64,000 nt of DNA from Cryptomeria japonica (lineage: Eukaryota; Streptophyta; Pinopsida; Cupressales; Cupressaceae), in the NCBI RefSeq assembly GCF_030272615.1, contig NC_081415.1, forward strand, positions 230,726,803 to 230,790,802. Direction: 5' to 3'. The notes under the pieces were generated by a model. It had not been told where the DNA came from. It did no database searches and worked only from the letters and a program-made list of their open reading frames with translations. The stretch's first letter is position 1; each line of letters starts with the position of its first letter. Position numbers and translations under genes: made by a program. Below, one piece after another: positions 21,146 to 33,855 of this stretch.

Positions 21146-22659
21146 AGATGGTTTTTCGATGATTGACTTGTTGGCTAAGTGATTTGGTATACTCGAGTTA
21201 GAATTTGACAGTTTGACAGGGTTTACCGACAAGACTAAGAATCGGGACCTTAACCGATAAAGAAGATAAGTTTTGAGGAATCGAGTGATTGGCGATGTTT
21301 GGTGACTTATGGTTTGAAACATAAGATTTTATGTTGGATTTGAGTATGTAACCAGAACCGCATCCTATGATGGTTACTGGAAGGCATGTTTTGAATTTCT
21401 GATAAAGTTTTGCTAGGGTTTAAGGACCGGTAAAGAATTCTCTTGATCGGTAATGATATTTGGTTTGGCGGTGATCTACAACAAGTTCACATGTTGATAA
21501 TAATGAGGCACAAACCACATGATGTGTTTGAAAGATGTTTTGGCACGTTTTGAGAGCGAATTTCTCGTGAATGTGCAAAGGGCTTAGCGGAATGAGCTAA
21601 GGGTTTGACTTTGTACCAAATCAACTTGTTGTGAGGATTTATGATCATCCAATGGCTGATATTTATTTATAATTGATTGTAATGATCCATATGATGATTT
21701 GTAATGAGTTGTAAAGATATATGATGATCTATGTAGTAAGTCTTAGGGTTTTTGATGTCAACCTAGTTGTAAAGTTTATTTATGTTGGTAAGGTTGATGT
21801 TTTGAAGTGTCGATGATTTTGAGAAGTGTGTGAAGCTGAACTAGGGTGAGTGAGAAGATCTTCCAAAGTGATGCAGAATTAGGACTTTATTGTAGCTGAT
21901 CAAGAAAGCAGTTGAGTGCTATACACAAATCATTCAATGTTGTTCTCTAACAATCACAATAGCTAAATTCCCTTAACCAGGTAGGTCCTAACATGCCTCA
22001 CATTGTAAAATCCCCTAACAGGGTGACTCAATATCTGAGTTCTAAATCCTCTTGCAAGGTTGATCCTAATAGATCAAAGCTTCTGATAGGGCTTAGGTGA
22101 ATCCCTTAATCGGGTGACTCCTAATAGGGTCTACTTTTAACAGGGCATCATTGTAAGCTTCTAACCGATCTTGGCTCCTAACAGGGCGCAGTCCGAAAGT
22201 GCAAAATATTTGTGGGTTCCGATTCCCACCGTGGTTTTTCCCTATTTGGGTTTCCACATGAAAATCATGGTGTTCATGTGTGGAATTATTTTCTTGTGAT
22301 GTTCATGTTTTATTTCTTATTACTGGTTAAGATTTTTTTTGTTTGTTTATCAGAGATCTTAAAGTGGTTACCAATATTGATGGTTAAATGGTTGATAAAG
22401 CATTCTGATAAGTTAATAAGTTGGTAATAGTGTTTATTGAGTTGATGGCTAATCTGATTAATAAGTTTGCATAAGTGAAAATGATTATCTAGATCTAATA
22501 AGGAAATCTGTTATGAAGAATTGGTTTAAGTGTTGAATGTTTTTTTCAAATCTAAGATAAGTCTATTTGGTATTGAAAATTTCATTTTTTGTTATTATTG
22601 ATTCACCCCCCCCCCAACCCCCCCCCTCTCAGTATTAAATAGATCCTCTAAGTTTAACA
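21141..22659 (+). repeat. Copia A 3' LTR, right piece
   Basis: The LTR resumes after the second TTTAT. It has typical plant Copia U3-R-U5 texture: a stretch near 22200-22280 with a preserved-looking block (GTGGTTTTTCCCTATTTGGG) that resembles the equivalent LTR region of Copia D near 35812-35835. It ends in two C-runs (22606-22615 and 22618-22626) followed by CTCTCAGT and finally TTTAACA at 22659. Bases 21966-22190 repeat short AACAGGG/TAATAGGG phrases. No coding sequence. Confidence 0.65.
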
Positions 22660-23111
22660 ATTACATCGGTGATGAAATTTACTAGCATAACAAATTCTCC
22701 TTTGATGTTAGAAATAATACTCCTTTGACATCAATGTCAACATATGTCCAACAAAATATCATTTGTAGTCAGTGGATCGTGTTCTATCTTTATGCTTTTA
22801 TTGTTTGCACAATAACTAATTCCTCATTTTCTCTCTCTCGTTGGTGGATATTCATTATATTTATGTGATAAAGCATTCCTTTGGGGTCACATCAATTCCT
22901 CCTAGCATTCTTTTACTAGTGCATTTATTTCACTTTCTCTCTTTTGCAGTGACATTCACATTTTTTCACATGTGGTTTTCTCCTTTTCTTTTATTATGAG
23001 AGGTTACATTATTTTATACATGGGTATCTCATTAATACTTGCTAGCTAGGACTGATCCATGCATCCATCATTGTAATCATCATTAGGTTTTTAGCTTCTC
23101 CCTAAGTTTAT

Positions 23112-23500
23112 CTTAAGGAGGGGTGTTGGAGTAATCAAGTAATCACTTTAATAATTAATTAATTAGTCTTTAATTACTTACATCCCCTATTACTTTATTC
23201 ACTTAAGCTAAACTTACTTATAGGTCATGTTTTTCTCATATAATAGGATGAAGACCTTTGTCATGATCTAATCTAAATTATCGCCTAGGTTTGCATCTAG
23301 AGTTTTATGCTTTTTCTTTTATAAATTGTAATCTAAAATTTTTAATCAATTGAATCTAGATTATTTACAGTAATCTTAGTAGCATACAATTCTATTGTGG
23401 ATTAGTTCATCTCTCAAATATGCATAGCATAATCGTGGCATTATATCTTCAAATGGGTTAGGTGTTAGTTGCAATTGATTTCTAGTAGCTATGGAGTTTA
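23112..23500 (+). mobile_element. Possible Copia remnant: polypurine tract and LTR start
   Basis: CTTAAGGAGGGG at 23112-23123 is followed by TGTTGGAGTAATCAAG at 23124, the junction expected between a plant Copia polypurine tract and 3' LTR. No pol remnant precedes it and I cannot define the LTR end, so this is a weak call. Confidence 0.3.
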
Positions 23501-26220
23501 CTATCAAGTTTAGCATATTTTTCGCAACACTAGATGAGGGATATTGACACACTTAGAGGAGATGCAGATTCTTAGAGAGGATTTGTTCTCTTATGTGTAG
23601 CACTAGAGGATAAATTTTGACACTTAGAGGAGACTTGAACTTTTTGAAATGTAGTGAAATGGGATCCTAGTCTAGAGACATAAACTAAGATCCCAAATTA
23701 ATATTAATTTTATTAGGGGAAATAACCCACAAGATCCAATTCTAGTCCTAAAAGAGAGTAGGATACTTTATTTGATTATTTCCTCTTTTTGTGTTTGATA
23801 TGATTTGATGTGAATATGTAATGGCTAGGTAAAATGATGCAAAATTGACAATATTAAGAATAAACAAATAGATACAGAATTAAAATTCAACTCAAAAGTA
23901 TAGATTTGGAAATGAGAGGCATAAAGGAACCTGTCACTGAAATTTAGGCCTAAAATTGTTAGGCTATGGAGCTAGGTGCCATGGTCCTGATAGGTGTCTT
24001 GTAAGTCGAGGCTTTAGATCTTAGATCAGGATTTTCTATAGCTCACTCTCTCCAAAATCCATCCAAAAAGAATTAGACTATGGAGCTAACTAGATTAGTC
24101 CTAAGTTTTTTGTCTATTTGAAATCTGGAACTTTATGTGACCAATCTTCTTTGCACAAATCTATAACTTTCTATTGTCACATTTGTAACCTGCACAAAAA
24201 TAGGGAAATTATTGTGTTGTATATGAGTTTGCCTAAGTCAAACCCCAAGTATGAATTGACCTCCACTACAACTTTGATGAGAACACCTTGAAAGGAAAGT
24301 AGTTGAGATTGATGTAATAAGGGGGGAAAGCTTGATTTATTAAATAAATAACTTAGTATATAGGTTAGCTTAATAATAAAATAAATGTTAGTACACAAAT
24401 TGATAGTTAGTTGTTAGTTATTCTAGTTAGGGAATTTGAGTAGTTTTATGGGAAAGTGAAAGGCTTTGTCAAACACAATGTAATAATACCTCATATAATT
24501 CAATCAATATTTTATGTTTTTATTCATGCGTAGCAATGGTGTAATAAGTTGATTTACTAGTTCTCATAGAAAGTACCATTAAGTACCATTATCTACTGGT
24601 GCATTATTAATAATATACTATCCTTAAATTAAATGTTCTCATAAGCCAAAATATAGTAGAAGGATGACATCAATAGCTATATAGAGCATGACTCCTAAAC
24701 CCAAGCAAAATAGAAAGCATTAGTAGCACAACTATTATTGCCAAGTTCAAACTTAACAAGCTATTATTAATATCTAGATAGTTTATTTACCTAGGAATGA
24801 TAATGGTACTATTTTTCAAGCAACTATACATATAGTTCACTTGACATCAATCTGAAGAGCTTATGAGCTTAAGAACTTAAAGGAGAACACAAATAGAAAT
24901 TCACATATTTCTAGTAAACACTACTAATTTTTTTTATTAAAGTTCAACCTCATTTTATGGGGCGAGTAAATTCCTCTACCAACCTCTTTTCTATTTGATT
25001 TGCCAGCGGTTCCTTTTATCAAGAAGTTTGGTTTTTGCATATTTTGATATTTCTACGAAATAAAAAGAATATTATTATGTAAGAGGCCTTGGAAGGAGCC
25101 CAACATGAAGAGTAATAGACACGAGTGGTAGCCAAAACCTTCGAACAAATATGTACTTTAATATTATTATCTAATAGAGAAGGCCTATTCATAAAAAAAA
25201 AAATTTATTACTAATTTGTTTGATATTTCTATTTTTTTTTTCTAAATTTTAGATATTTTTGAATATTTCTATGATTTTTTTCTAGATTTTTGGATATTTT
25301 TTAATATTTCTATGGTTTCAATCTATTGCTTCGTATATTTATTTTTCAATACTCCATTTCTTAGGTTTGAATTTTTTTTCTCACAAACCTAATTGGTGAT
25401 TTTAACTCTATCTACCTTTAAATCCAATTAACCTCTTTGATCATTTATAGACATATTGTATTTTCTTTCATTTTTATTCATATAATTGGTAATGTTGGTT
25501 GAGTTTTATGTTCAAGCTTGGAATAAAAGGCATTGGATATTGTTGTGAATGATGCATATGTGAAAGAACAAAGCTAAATCACCCATTTGGGCAAATTTTT
25601 AGCATGCCTAACTTTAAGCCTTTTTTTTTATTAAAACATCATGTTTAACCAAAAAATACATTCTATCTAAATTTGCTTCAATAAAAAGTGTTCCTTGACA
25701 CATATGTGACATCACTTTGGTACAAATTACATAACATTAAAAAACATTTAAAAAAATTTATGTTCATACCATTTCTATGCATGTATGTTAATTTTAAAAA
25801 AAAAATCAAAATAATCTTTTGTGAATCTTAATGTACAAATTAATTGACATTGCCATTTTTAAATTTTTTATAACAAGTATATCAACAACCCTAAAAATTA
25901 AGATTAATTTTATGTGAAAATAATAATAATTATTTAAAAAATTAAAAAAATACAAAAAAATCTCAATGGAACTATTATATTTGTGCATGCTCTCTCTTTC
26001 TAGACTGATTTGGCTATTTTATTTCTTTACAAACAGACAACTTGGTTTTACTAATTTAATTTCATCCCCAAGCTCCTAAACGTTATATCAGATTTCAACA
26101 TTTTTTAGCGTTCATTTTGACAACTAAAAATTTGCACAAATGATCCAATACTCATGCTCAAATGTCCCAATGATAGTGCGCTATTGGTATCAATAAAGTT
26201 GTACCCTCAGCAAGACTTAT

Positions 26221-26290
26221 TCTGTGGTGGACCCATTTGAAACCATTCGACTTGATCTGTGGTGGACCCATTTGGAACCATTCAACTTCA
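26221..26290 (+). repeat. 35-bp tandem duplication
   Basis: Two adjacent units (26221-26255 and 26256-26290) open with TCTGTGGTGGACCCATTTG and differ at three positions. Confidence 0.9.
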
Positions 26291-26648
26291 CCCGTAGGCC
26301 AATAGCCCATTGACTTCCCTTAATTTGATTGTTATTTGATCAATTGCTTCTTTCCCAAATCAAACCAGACAGAAAACCAGTTCACTCAGATTTACAGAAA
26401 CCAGAACAGAACTGCATTTGACAAACTGTACTTTAATGCCCTCAGCTCTAATTGTCTTGTTGTCATTAAGCAACAGAGATTTAAGATGTGCTGTCATGTT
26501 CTTTAATCTTTTGCATTGAATGCTTGACAGCAGTAAAAGTTTCTGCCAATATAACAGTACACATTGACTGCCCCAAGATGCCTAAATATTAATTATTGAA
26601 TGGCCCAATGATGTTTGAGAGCTTATGACAACCGCAAAAATAATATAA

Positions 26649-26712
26649 TTTGACCAGTAATTTAATGGTGTGCGGCAATATTTGACCAGTAATTTAATGG
26701 TGTGCAGCAATA
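26649..26712 (+). repeat. 32-bp tandem duplication
   Basis: Two units (26649-26680 and 26681-26712) open with TTTGACCAGTAATTTAATGG and differ by one base. Confidence 0.92.
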
Positions 26713-27162
26713 TCCGCCAGATTTAGCTAGATTTGCTCTAGCACAATGCACCAAATACAAATTCAACCATTTTTTTATTACTTCTAAGGTGCCAAAGTCT
26801 TGAAGTGGACATTAATTTTCTGCAGGATACAGAATATAAAACTTGAAAATCTATATTTTTTTTCAAAAACCCAGTTGGGCAGATGCTTGTTTCAAAGAAA
26901 ACTCTGCAGATGATCCAATTTCCTGATTGATTTTAAGAGTTGCGTTAAGATAGTTCAATATCTATCAATTCCACCAATGCTTTCCATTTTCACTTACATT
27001 AAATAAACAAAATCCAGTTTCTTTAAACATCCAGGCTCCGGATCAGCTGTACCCATTAAATTAAAAATGTCTATGGGATCTATAGGGAAAAGGTATTAGT
27101 AGTCTTTATAGCTAATTTTATATATTTAAGTTCTTAAATGGTATATGAGATTTTGATCATTT

Positions 27163-28132
27163 TTTTATTGTCTTTGTATACAACATAACTACTTCTAGCT
27201 ATTGTTTTGGCTTCTGAGTAGCAAAACCTGATGTTATCATTACGACAACCAAAAAAATTACACAATTGATCCAATACATATACACAAATTCTCCACTAAT
27301 CGCGTGCTATTGATACCAATAAAGTTGCATGATTGATCTAATTACTAACATGCGCTATTGATACCAATAAAGTTGCACAATTGATGTAATTACTAACTTT
27401 TTTTCCAAGAAAAAATAACAAATAACTTTAGCTGTATCATATCTTATTAGATATACATTAATTGTTTTTTTTTAACAATAAGCCCAACATTGCACATACA
27501 AAGGAGATCTAAAACTCATACTGTTGTAAAAGTAACATACATATCAGCATTAAGCTTCAGAAGAGGTGCAGAAAGACAATTGGTGATAGAGCACTACTTA
27601 CCATTCATGTTCCAATAATCGTTCACTCCTTGCACACCCAACCCCCCAATTACTAACTTAAACAACAACCAGAAAAACAAATAATTGTAAGCCCATTAAT
27701 AAATTTCACATGTATCAATAGCCACCCATTTTTTAGTACTTTTGGACCATAATTGGCCCATTTGTGCACCTTTATTGGTACCCATAGTGCATAACTACTG
27801 GGGCATTTTTGCATAAGTATTGACAGTTTTAAGTGCACTGCCACTGGGGCATCTTTAAGCAGGGATTGGACCACACTTTGAAATGTGTACTTTTGATCAC
27901 AACATGCATCATTACGGCTGAAGCTATTCTGGCTCCAAAACAGACCTTTCATACAACATGATAGCGACGTGTTAGAAAAATCACAGCCGTTTATTGCAAA
28001 ATTGACGGTGTAACATGCGTGTTAGTCAATCCGTACTACCGTTTTGGAGCTAGAATAGATGCGTCCCATTGCTACTGCTCAGAAGCCAACAATAGTTATA
28101 AGCAGTTAAGTCGCATGCAGAGACAACAACAA
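27163..28132. repeat. Inverted-repeat-flanked segment of about 970 bp
   Basis: The left arm (27163-27224) and right arm (28069-28132) are imperfect inverted repeats of about 62 bp, most clearly around GGCTTCTGAG / CTCAGAAGCC. A second inverted pair, CTATTCTGGCTCCAAAAC (27924-27941) and GTTTTGGAGCTAGAATAG (28041-28058), lies inside with one mismatch. I see no TSD and no transposase. It could be a decayed MITE or other non-autonomous DNA element. Confidence 0.6.
27306..27399 (+). repeat. 48-bp tandem duplication
   Basis: Units start at 27306 and 27354 with GCTATTGATACCAATAAAGT. They lie inside the inverted-repeat segment. Confidence 0.85.
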
Positions 28133-29151
28133 ATTTTTTTGTCAAAAATCCAATATATTGTTTAGAATCTGTGAGTGCACCAAGTTAGCTATAACAGCTA
28201 TGGTACGCTTCCCTAGGGTTAAAGTCTCTGATTTCAGGTCTGGTTTTATTGAAGTGGAAGATGAGGCTGTAGAAAAGTCGGTTTGAGAATCAAGTCAACT
28301 TCTTAATCAAAGAATGACATGCAATTTCTCGTCTTAAAAAGTTGACTGATCCTAAATAGAGTTAATTGTTTCTAGATTTGATTTTGTGTGACACTTTTTT
28401 GATCCATCATTAAGATGAATGAGAGTAAGTCAGAAACTACAAATAATATTGACATAGATTGTGGAAATCTAATAGCATTAATTGATCCTAAATAAATTTT
28501 GACTGTATTAAAGATACTCACTTTTTTCCCTTATATTTCTATAATTTTTTTTTGCCCTTTTGCGAGTCTCACATTTCATGGGGTCCTTTTTTACTGCTCA
28601 TTGACATTCTATTATTAAAAAGTTTAAATGCTTTTTAGAAACCCAATTTTTATATTAATAAAAAACATTAACCTGTATAATCAACTACACTAAATCAAAA
28701 TAATCATATTTTTATTCTACTACGAACTTTATTTTATGTAAGAAAAAAGACAAATCACAAAAGCATTAGCATTATACAGCCAAGTTAATATTTTATTAAA
28801 ACAGGTTTACAATCTTACATCAAAAGTATTAATATTAAAATCCATCTTACTATCACATGTCAATTAAAATATAGAATGAACACCAATGTCAGCATTATGC
28901 CTGGGAATCAAGTATGCTCATTTAATTTAAAAAAGCAAAATTCAATCCGATAGACATTGACATTAGTGATGGCATGTCCTCTCAATGGTACCCAAATTTG
29001 TTGTTGTTTACAAAGAAGGCAATTTTAGAATCATGCATCCAAAATATTTTAAATTAACTTAAAGTAACATTCAAGCATATAGAGGATGGCCTAAATTTGA
29101 AGGTGTATTTAGTATTTTTATTATAAAATATATTAGAAATTCACATATTAT

Positions 29152-30070
29152 TGTAGACACTGAAAAAATTGTTTAAGTCTTTGAGGATTTTTTTTTTTTT
29201 CATCTAAATCGATTAAATAATTTTAATTTTCCAATAATTAAATAATGTTTAATTATTTAATAATTGTTCTTCTAAACTATTAATTAAATAATATTCATTA
29301 TTTAATTAATATTCATGGATTACATTTTCATAGCTTGTTAGTTTTCGTGGTTAACTAATTTATGTTATGAATCTATTTTCCCAAATTCCTAATTCCATCA
29401 TTATCTCTATCTAATCAATTATCCTTCATCTTAATCAATTAATCCTAACTATTCCTCTTTGATTAAATAATTCATTTAATTATTTAATCCATTTATTCTA
29501 AGCTAATTATTAATAATTATTTAATCCCTTTCTCCAATTATTCTAATTAAATAAATTTTTAAATAATCTATAGTGAAATAAATAAATTTATTTATGAACC
29601 CACTTATCTCTTCCACTTTCTAATTTTTATCTCCCTTATCTTTGCTAATTTGGTATTTATGAGAAGATAATTAAAGATTTTATTATTTATTTTTATAATA
29701 TCTTCTCATTTGCTTTCTTTTATCTTCATCCTTCCCCAAATGGCAGCTTTGTTGTGCAGTCTTTCTTCTATCTTCATCCTTCGCCAAATGGCAGCTTTGT
29801 TGTGCACTCAATCTTGTCGATTGATTATTTTCAGTCTTGAATCAACCTTAGTCATTTAATTAATCACCTTTTCTATAAATTTAGCACTCATTGCTCATTT
29901 CCAAACAACCATGCTTCAAGTATCCTTATGCTGCCTAAATCATTTTTCTATCATCTCATCATCTTGCTTTCAATACACTTTTAAGAAGAAAGAAGAACAA
30001 TGGAAGAACAATGAAGGAGATATCTACATTTGGTTTGCATTTCTTTTTGAATATTTCATCTTGATGCTTT
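29152..30070 (+). mobile_element. Partial LTR of the TGTAGACAC Gypsy family
   Basis: It starts TGTAGACACTGAAAAAATTG, close to the LTR starts of Gypsy C and F. It continues with TTAATTAAATAA-type AT repeats, a CTATAAA box (29873-29879) and near its end AGAAAGAAGAACAATGGA plus TTTGGTTTGCAT, both also present in the Gypsy C LTR (3574-3640). Neither an internal region nor a second LTR is nearby and the end is not clean, so it is a solo or truncated LTR. Confidence 0.68.
29713..29808 (+). repeat. 48-bp tandem duplication inside the partial LTR
   Basis: Units 29713-29760 and 29761-29808 both contain AAATGGCAGCTTTGTTGTGC and differ at three sites. Confidence 0.92.
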
Positions 30071-32245
30071 CAAAAATTATATAAGATTATAATAAAAGAG
30101 ACCTTCAAAAATTACATAAGATTATAGGAAAATAAATATTTGATCTAAAGTATGTCATTTAAAAGTAAACTAGCGATACTTATCTTTAAAGAAATATAAA
30201 TAAAGTATGTTGAAGATATCATTTTTCTATATTCTACTTAAAAATTATTATATTACTATATTATAATTAATATTAAATTATTATTAAGATATGATTATAT
30301 TATTATGTTTTAATAATAAATTATTATTATTATTATTATATTATATTTTTATATTTCTATTAAACTCTTTACAAGAGTAAAAAACAGAACAAATATGATA
30401 TATTTTGATTTCTTTTACATAATTTTTTTTTTATGATAATGATACTTTGATACATTCTAAGAACTGAAATATCATTGCAAAATTACTTGATAGTTATTAT
30501 AAAATTACTGCCACTAGCTGTATCACATCCTATCAGATATACCCAAATTTGTTTTGTCCCCCAGAAATGGCAAGTCTAAAAGCAATGATCATCCAGCCCA
30601 CAATTTCACATAAGGAGTATTGAAAATCTTGAAAAATCTGCTCTAAGATTGAACAAACATGGTCTGAATATCAAACTATTTGGGTACTTATTACCGTGTG
30701 AATTTTTAGATTTTTTGCCGAAGAAAAAGCAGCAGATATTGACATTGATGTATCAAGTCGGAACACTTGTATACCCACATTTTTTTGTCTTTTGAAAATA
30801 AGAATTTTGTAATCATTCAACCCAAAAATTTGAGTACAGAGGCATTGAATTTTTTTCAGAAACCCACTAAACCTTCGACAGACATTATCTGAATAGAACA
30901 AAATAGACTTTAAGGACTTCAAATTGCTTTACACTCATTTTTATGTGACTAAATTGAGCTTGCTACTGAAAATAATCAAAATCTGCCATTAACTTAGTCA
31001 TAGAAATTGAAATTTGGGCTATAGCTGAAATCTATGCTTTTCAAGTTTGAGAGAGTGTCATTGAAAGGAGTATGAAGATAGTTTAAGGCTTGAATGGAGT
31101 ATGAAGCTCGGTTTCTTAGATTGTTTAGTCTTGTGGATGTAAAAAAATTACATACCTCACAATTCTTTTGATCATATTTTGCATTCATTTTAGCGCTTTT
31201 TTGTTTTGTCTATCTGACTCTTGTTTTAGCCCCCTATCTTCTTCCTATGCGTGGTTAGAATTCTCTCTTAGCTTGTCCTAGTCCCTCCTTGTCATCCTTC
31301 CCCTTTCTCATTGTTTTTTGTTTTTTATTTAATATTCTCTTTGTCTTTTTCTTTTTTCCGAGATGTTTACCCTTAGTCAAGTCCCTTTACTCATTTCTTA
31401 TAACCACTTTTTTTCTTTTGACCAAATTAATCAATGAAATCCTATCTCCTAGGTTATGTACAACATACATATGGGCATTTATATTATGTATGTGGCTACT
31501 ATATAAGACACCAACACTAAGAAATGTACATTGGAAGACCATTCATCACTATCATGTATATATCTATGAAACATGAAAAATAAGGGTAAAAACCCTTATA
31601 AGATTCTAGGTTCAACAATACAGTTGCTAGGTGAATTTGAAGTTCAACAAAATAGAAAACTAAAATTTGTTACCTAAAAACCATTATGTGACTGTAATAG
31701 GTGTCATATTTTCCTTCTAAATGTATATTCCTCAATAATTTCATCTAAAGATCTATTTTAAAGTGGTTGAAGGGTTTCATTCAACAACAAAAGGCAAGTG
31801 AACAAAATATTTATGAGAGATTCAAGAATGAAGTCATAATGAGAATGCAAATGTATAGTTTGAGGTTAGGGGGGTTATATATTCCATATAAGGATATGGT
31901 GCAATATTGGGTTCATACAATTCTATATAATTTATGGATCTTGTTAACAAATATTAATGTTTTACAAAGAATATTAGAGTTGGATAAATGAAATAAAAGT
32001 GGTGGGCAAAGGAGAAACAAGAAAGAGATCTATTTCTCTCCCTTTAGCACACTACCATGAACATTCATGACCATGAAAATTTGTGTAGTAGATTATCCTC
32101 AAATTACATCATTTAAACTTATCTATGAAGAACACAAACAACAAAATTCCATTTTAGAAGTAGAAGAAGATAAACTCCAAAATCAACATTTCATTAAAAA
32201 AAGATCATAATATGAGTGATTAATTCATTTTTTTTATGATACGTG

Positions 32246-32289
32246 CATATACATACATACATGCATACATACATGCATACATACATACA

Positions 32290-32320
<31 letters not shown>
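32246..32320. repeat. (ACAT)n microsatellite
   Basis: About 75 bp of ACAT/CATG repeats. Confidence 0.95.
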
Positions 32321-32321
<1 letters not shown>

Positions 32322-32692
32322 GGGAGAGGGGTAATGTTAGGTGTTAATCAACTAAATTAATCTAAGGGACCAAAATTAGGGAAAAACATAACAAATGATA
32401 GTCCTACAACATGATGAATATCCAAGGGGATTTTAAATAGAACAAGAGATTTAATAAACATGAATGTAGTGAAAAAATCACTATACTATCATTCTATCAT
32501 TTGATAATTCGATTGTTCTATCATCATATTCACCTATCTACCAATTTATCAATCTATCCATACATGTCATTATATCTTTCTATTTTTATATCACTGTATC
32601 CATCTATCTAAATTCTTTATCATCCAATCATTGTATATATTTATCTATCTTTGTGTCCATCTATTCAGATTCATTCTATCTATCTAGATCCA

Positions 32693-32731
32693 TCATCCAT
32701 CATCCATCATCCATCATCCATCATCCATCAT
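32693..32731. repeat. (CATCCAT)n microsatellite
   Basis: Perfect CCATCAT repeats, within a wider zone (32520-32900) of degenerate ATCTATC phrases. Confidence 0.9.
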
Positions 32732-32928
32732 TCTATTTATCTAGATCCATCTATTTTTTCACTATATCTATATATTTATTATTCTGTCTATGCATCATTC
32801 TATCATTTTAGCTATCTATCTATCAATTTATCATATCCACAATTCTATCTATTGATTAATCATTCTACCTTTATATCATTTTATCACTCTTTTTTTATAT
32901 CCATATATATTTGTGTCATTTTATAATT

Positions 32929-32951
32929 ATATATATATAATTATATATATA

Positions 32952-33021
<70 letters not shown>
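32929..33021. repeat. (AT)n microsatellite
   Basis: About 90 bp of AT dinucleotides with AATT interruptions at the left end. Confidence 0.95.
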
Positions 33022-33026
<5 letters not shown>

Positions 33027-33727
33027 AGTATATAGTGTTCTATCATTCTATCTATTGCTATGTCATTTTAGCATTCCTAATTATTCTATTAGTCCATCAA
33101 ATTTTAACTATCCATCCATCATTCAATATCATTCTATTATTAAGTATTTGTCTATCGGTAATCATTTGATTTAATTATAATAACACTAATTGTATACCTC
33201 GTAACTTCTTTTACTATGCTTTTGTACTCAATTTGGTGTCCACCTAGTATGTGCTTTACGAGCCTTATTTATCTTATAACTCGCTCTGTAATGAATAAAA
33301 ATGCATAAAATAAACTCTACATATCTTATCTTGAACCCCTTAATATCCAATATAAAATTTATCCCTTTAGAATTAAATACCACATTTATCATTGTATATT
33401 TTCCTTATCTAGAAAGGCCATTTTTTGTGAGTTTTGATGCCAAATTTTATTCATAGCTTCTTTGTAATATATGTATACCAGTATTCACTTTCCTAAGTTA
33501 CACTTAATATAAACCTATAAATATGCATGTATTCCTCTACTTATAAGGATAAAACTAATCCACTTTCTATAAATTTCTCTTTTGCAATTGCTCTCTTCCC
33601 ATCCATTTATTTTTGTAGATGGATTGTTAAGAATAATGAGCTAAATTAATACCATTACATATCTTGAATTAGTGATCATTATTTACTCTCATCTTTAATT
33701 CTATCTTATTTACCATCCATATCTTCT

Positions 33728-33855
33728 CCATTCTAGCATAAAACCCTCATTCCCCTTTCCACATTTGTATTAACCTATCCATTAGATCTTTCCATTCTAG
33801 CATAAAACCCTCATTCCCCTTTCCACATTTGTATTAACCTATCCATTAGATCTTT
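33728..33855 (+). repeat. Perfect 64-bp tandem duplication
   Basis: Units 33728-33791 and 33792-33855 are identical as read, starting CCATTCTAGCATAAAACCCT. Perfect identity in an otherwise decayed region points to a recent event. Confidence 0.93.

Larger units (their letters stand above)
1..22659 (+). mobile_element. Copia A, 3' part, host of a three-level nest
   Basis: This Ty1/Copia element enters from the left edge, so its 5' LTR, gag, protease and integrase are missing. Visible parts are the RT-RNase H remnant (1-1106), polypurine-like boxes, and a 3' LTR that starts with TGTTGGAA at 1471. The LTR is split by Gypsy B at 1606 and resumes at 21146. I end the LTR at 22659, where the sequence reads AAGTTTAACA just after a C-rich tract, because Copia D ends the same way (TGTTCAACA) before its primer-binding site. 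The rejoined LTR would be about 1650 bp. No TSD can be tested because the 5' end is outside the window. Confidence 0.72.
22660..29151. other. AT-rich region without supported genes
   Basis: I find no convincing coding region. Frames are short and interrupted and match no family I know. Items I can point to are a possible Copia LTR start (23112), tandem duplications (26221, 26649, 27306) and an inverted-repeat structure (27163-28132), listed separately. A weakly similar block recurs at about 26090-26215 and 27230-27345, both containing a phrase like GCTATTGGTATCAATAAAGTTG. Confidence 0.5.

Noticed and set aside
31289-31576. Hydrophobic 95-codon frame that looks membrane-like
   Set aside because: The hydrophobicity follows from T-rich sequence (Phe/Leu codons); no conserved pattern and no neighbouring exon.
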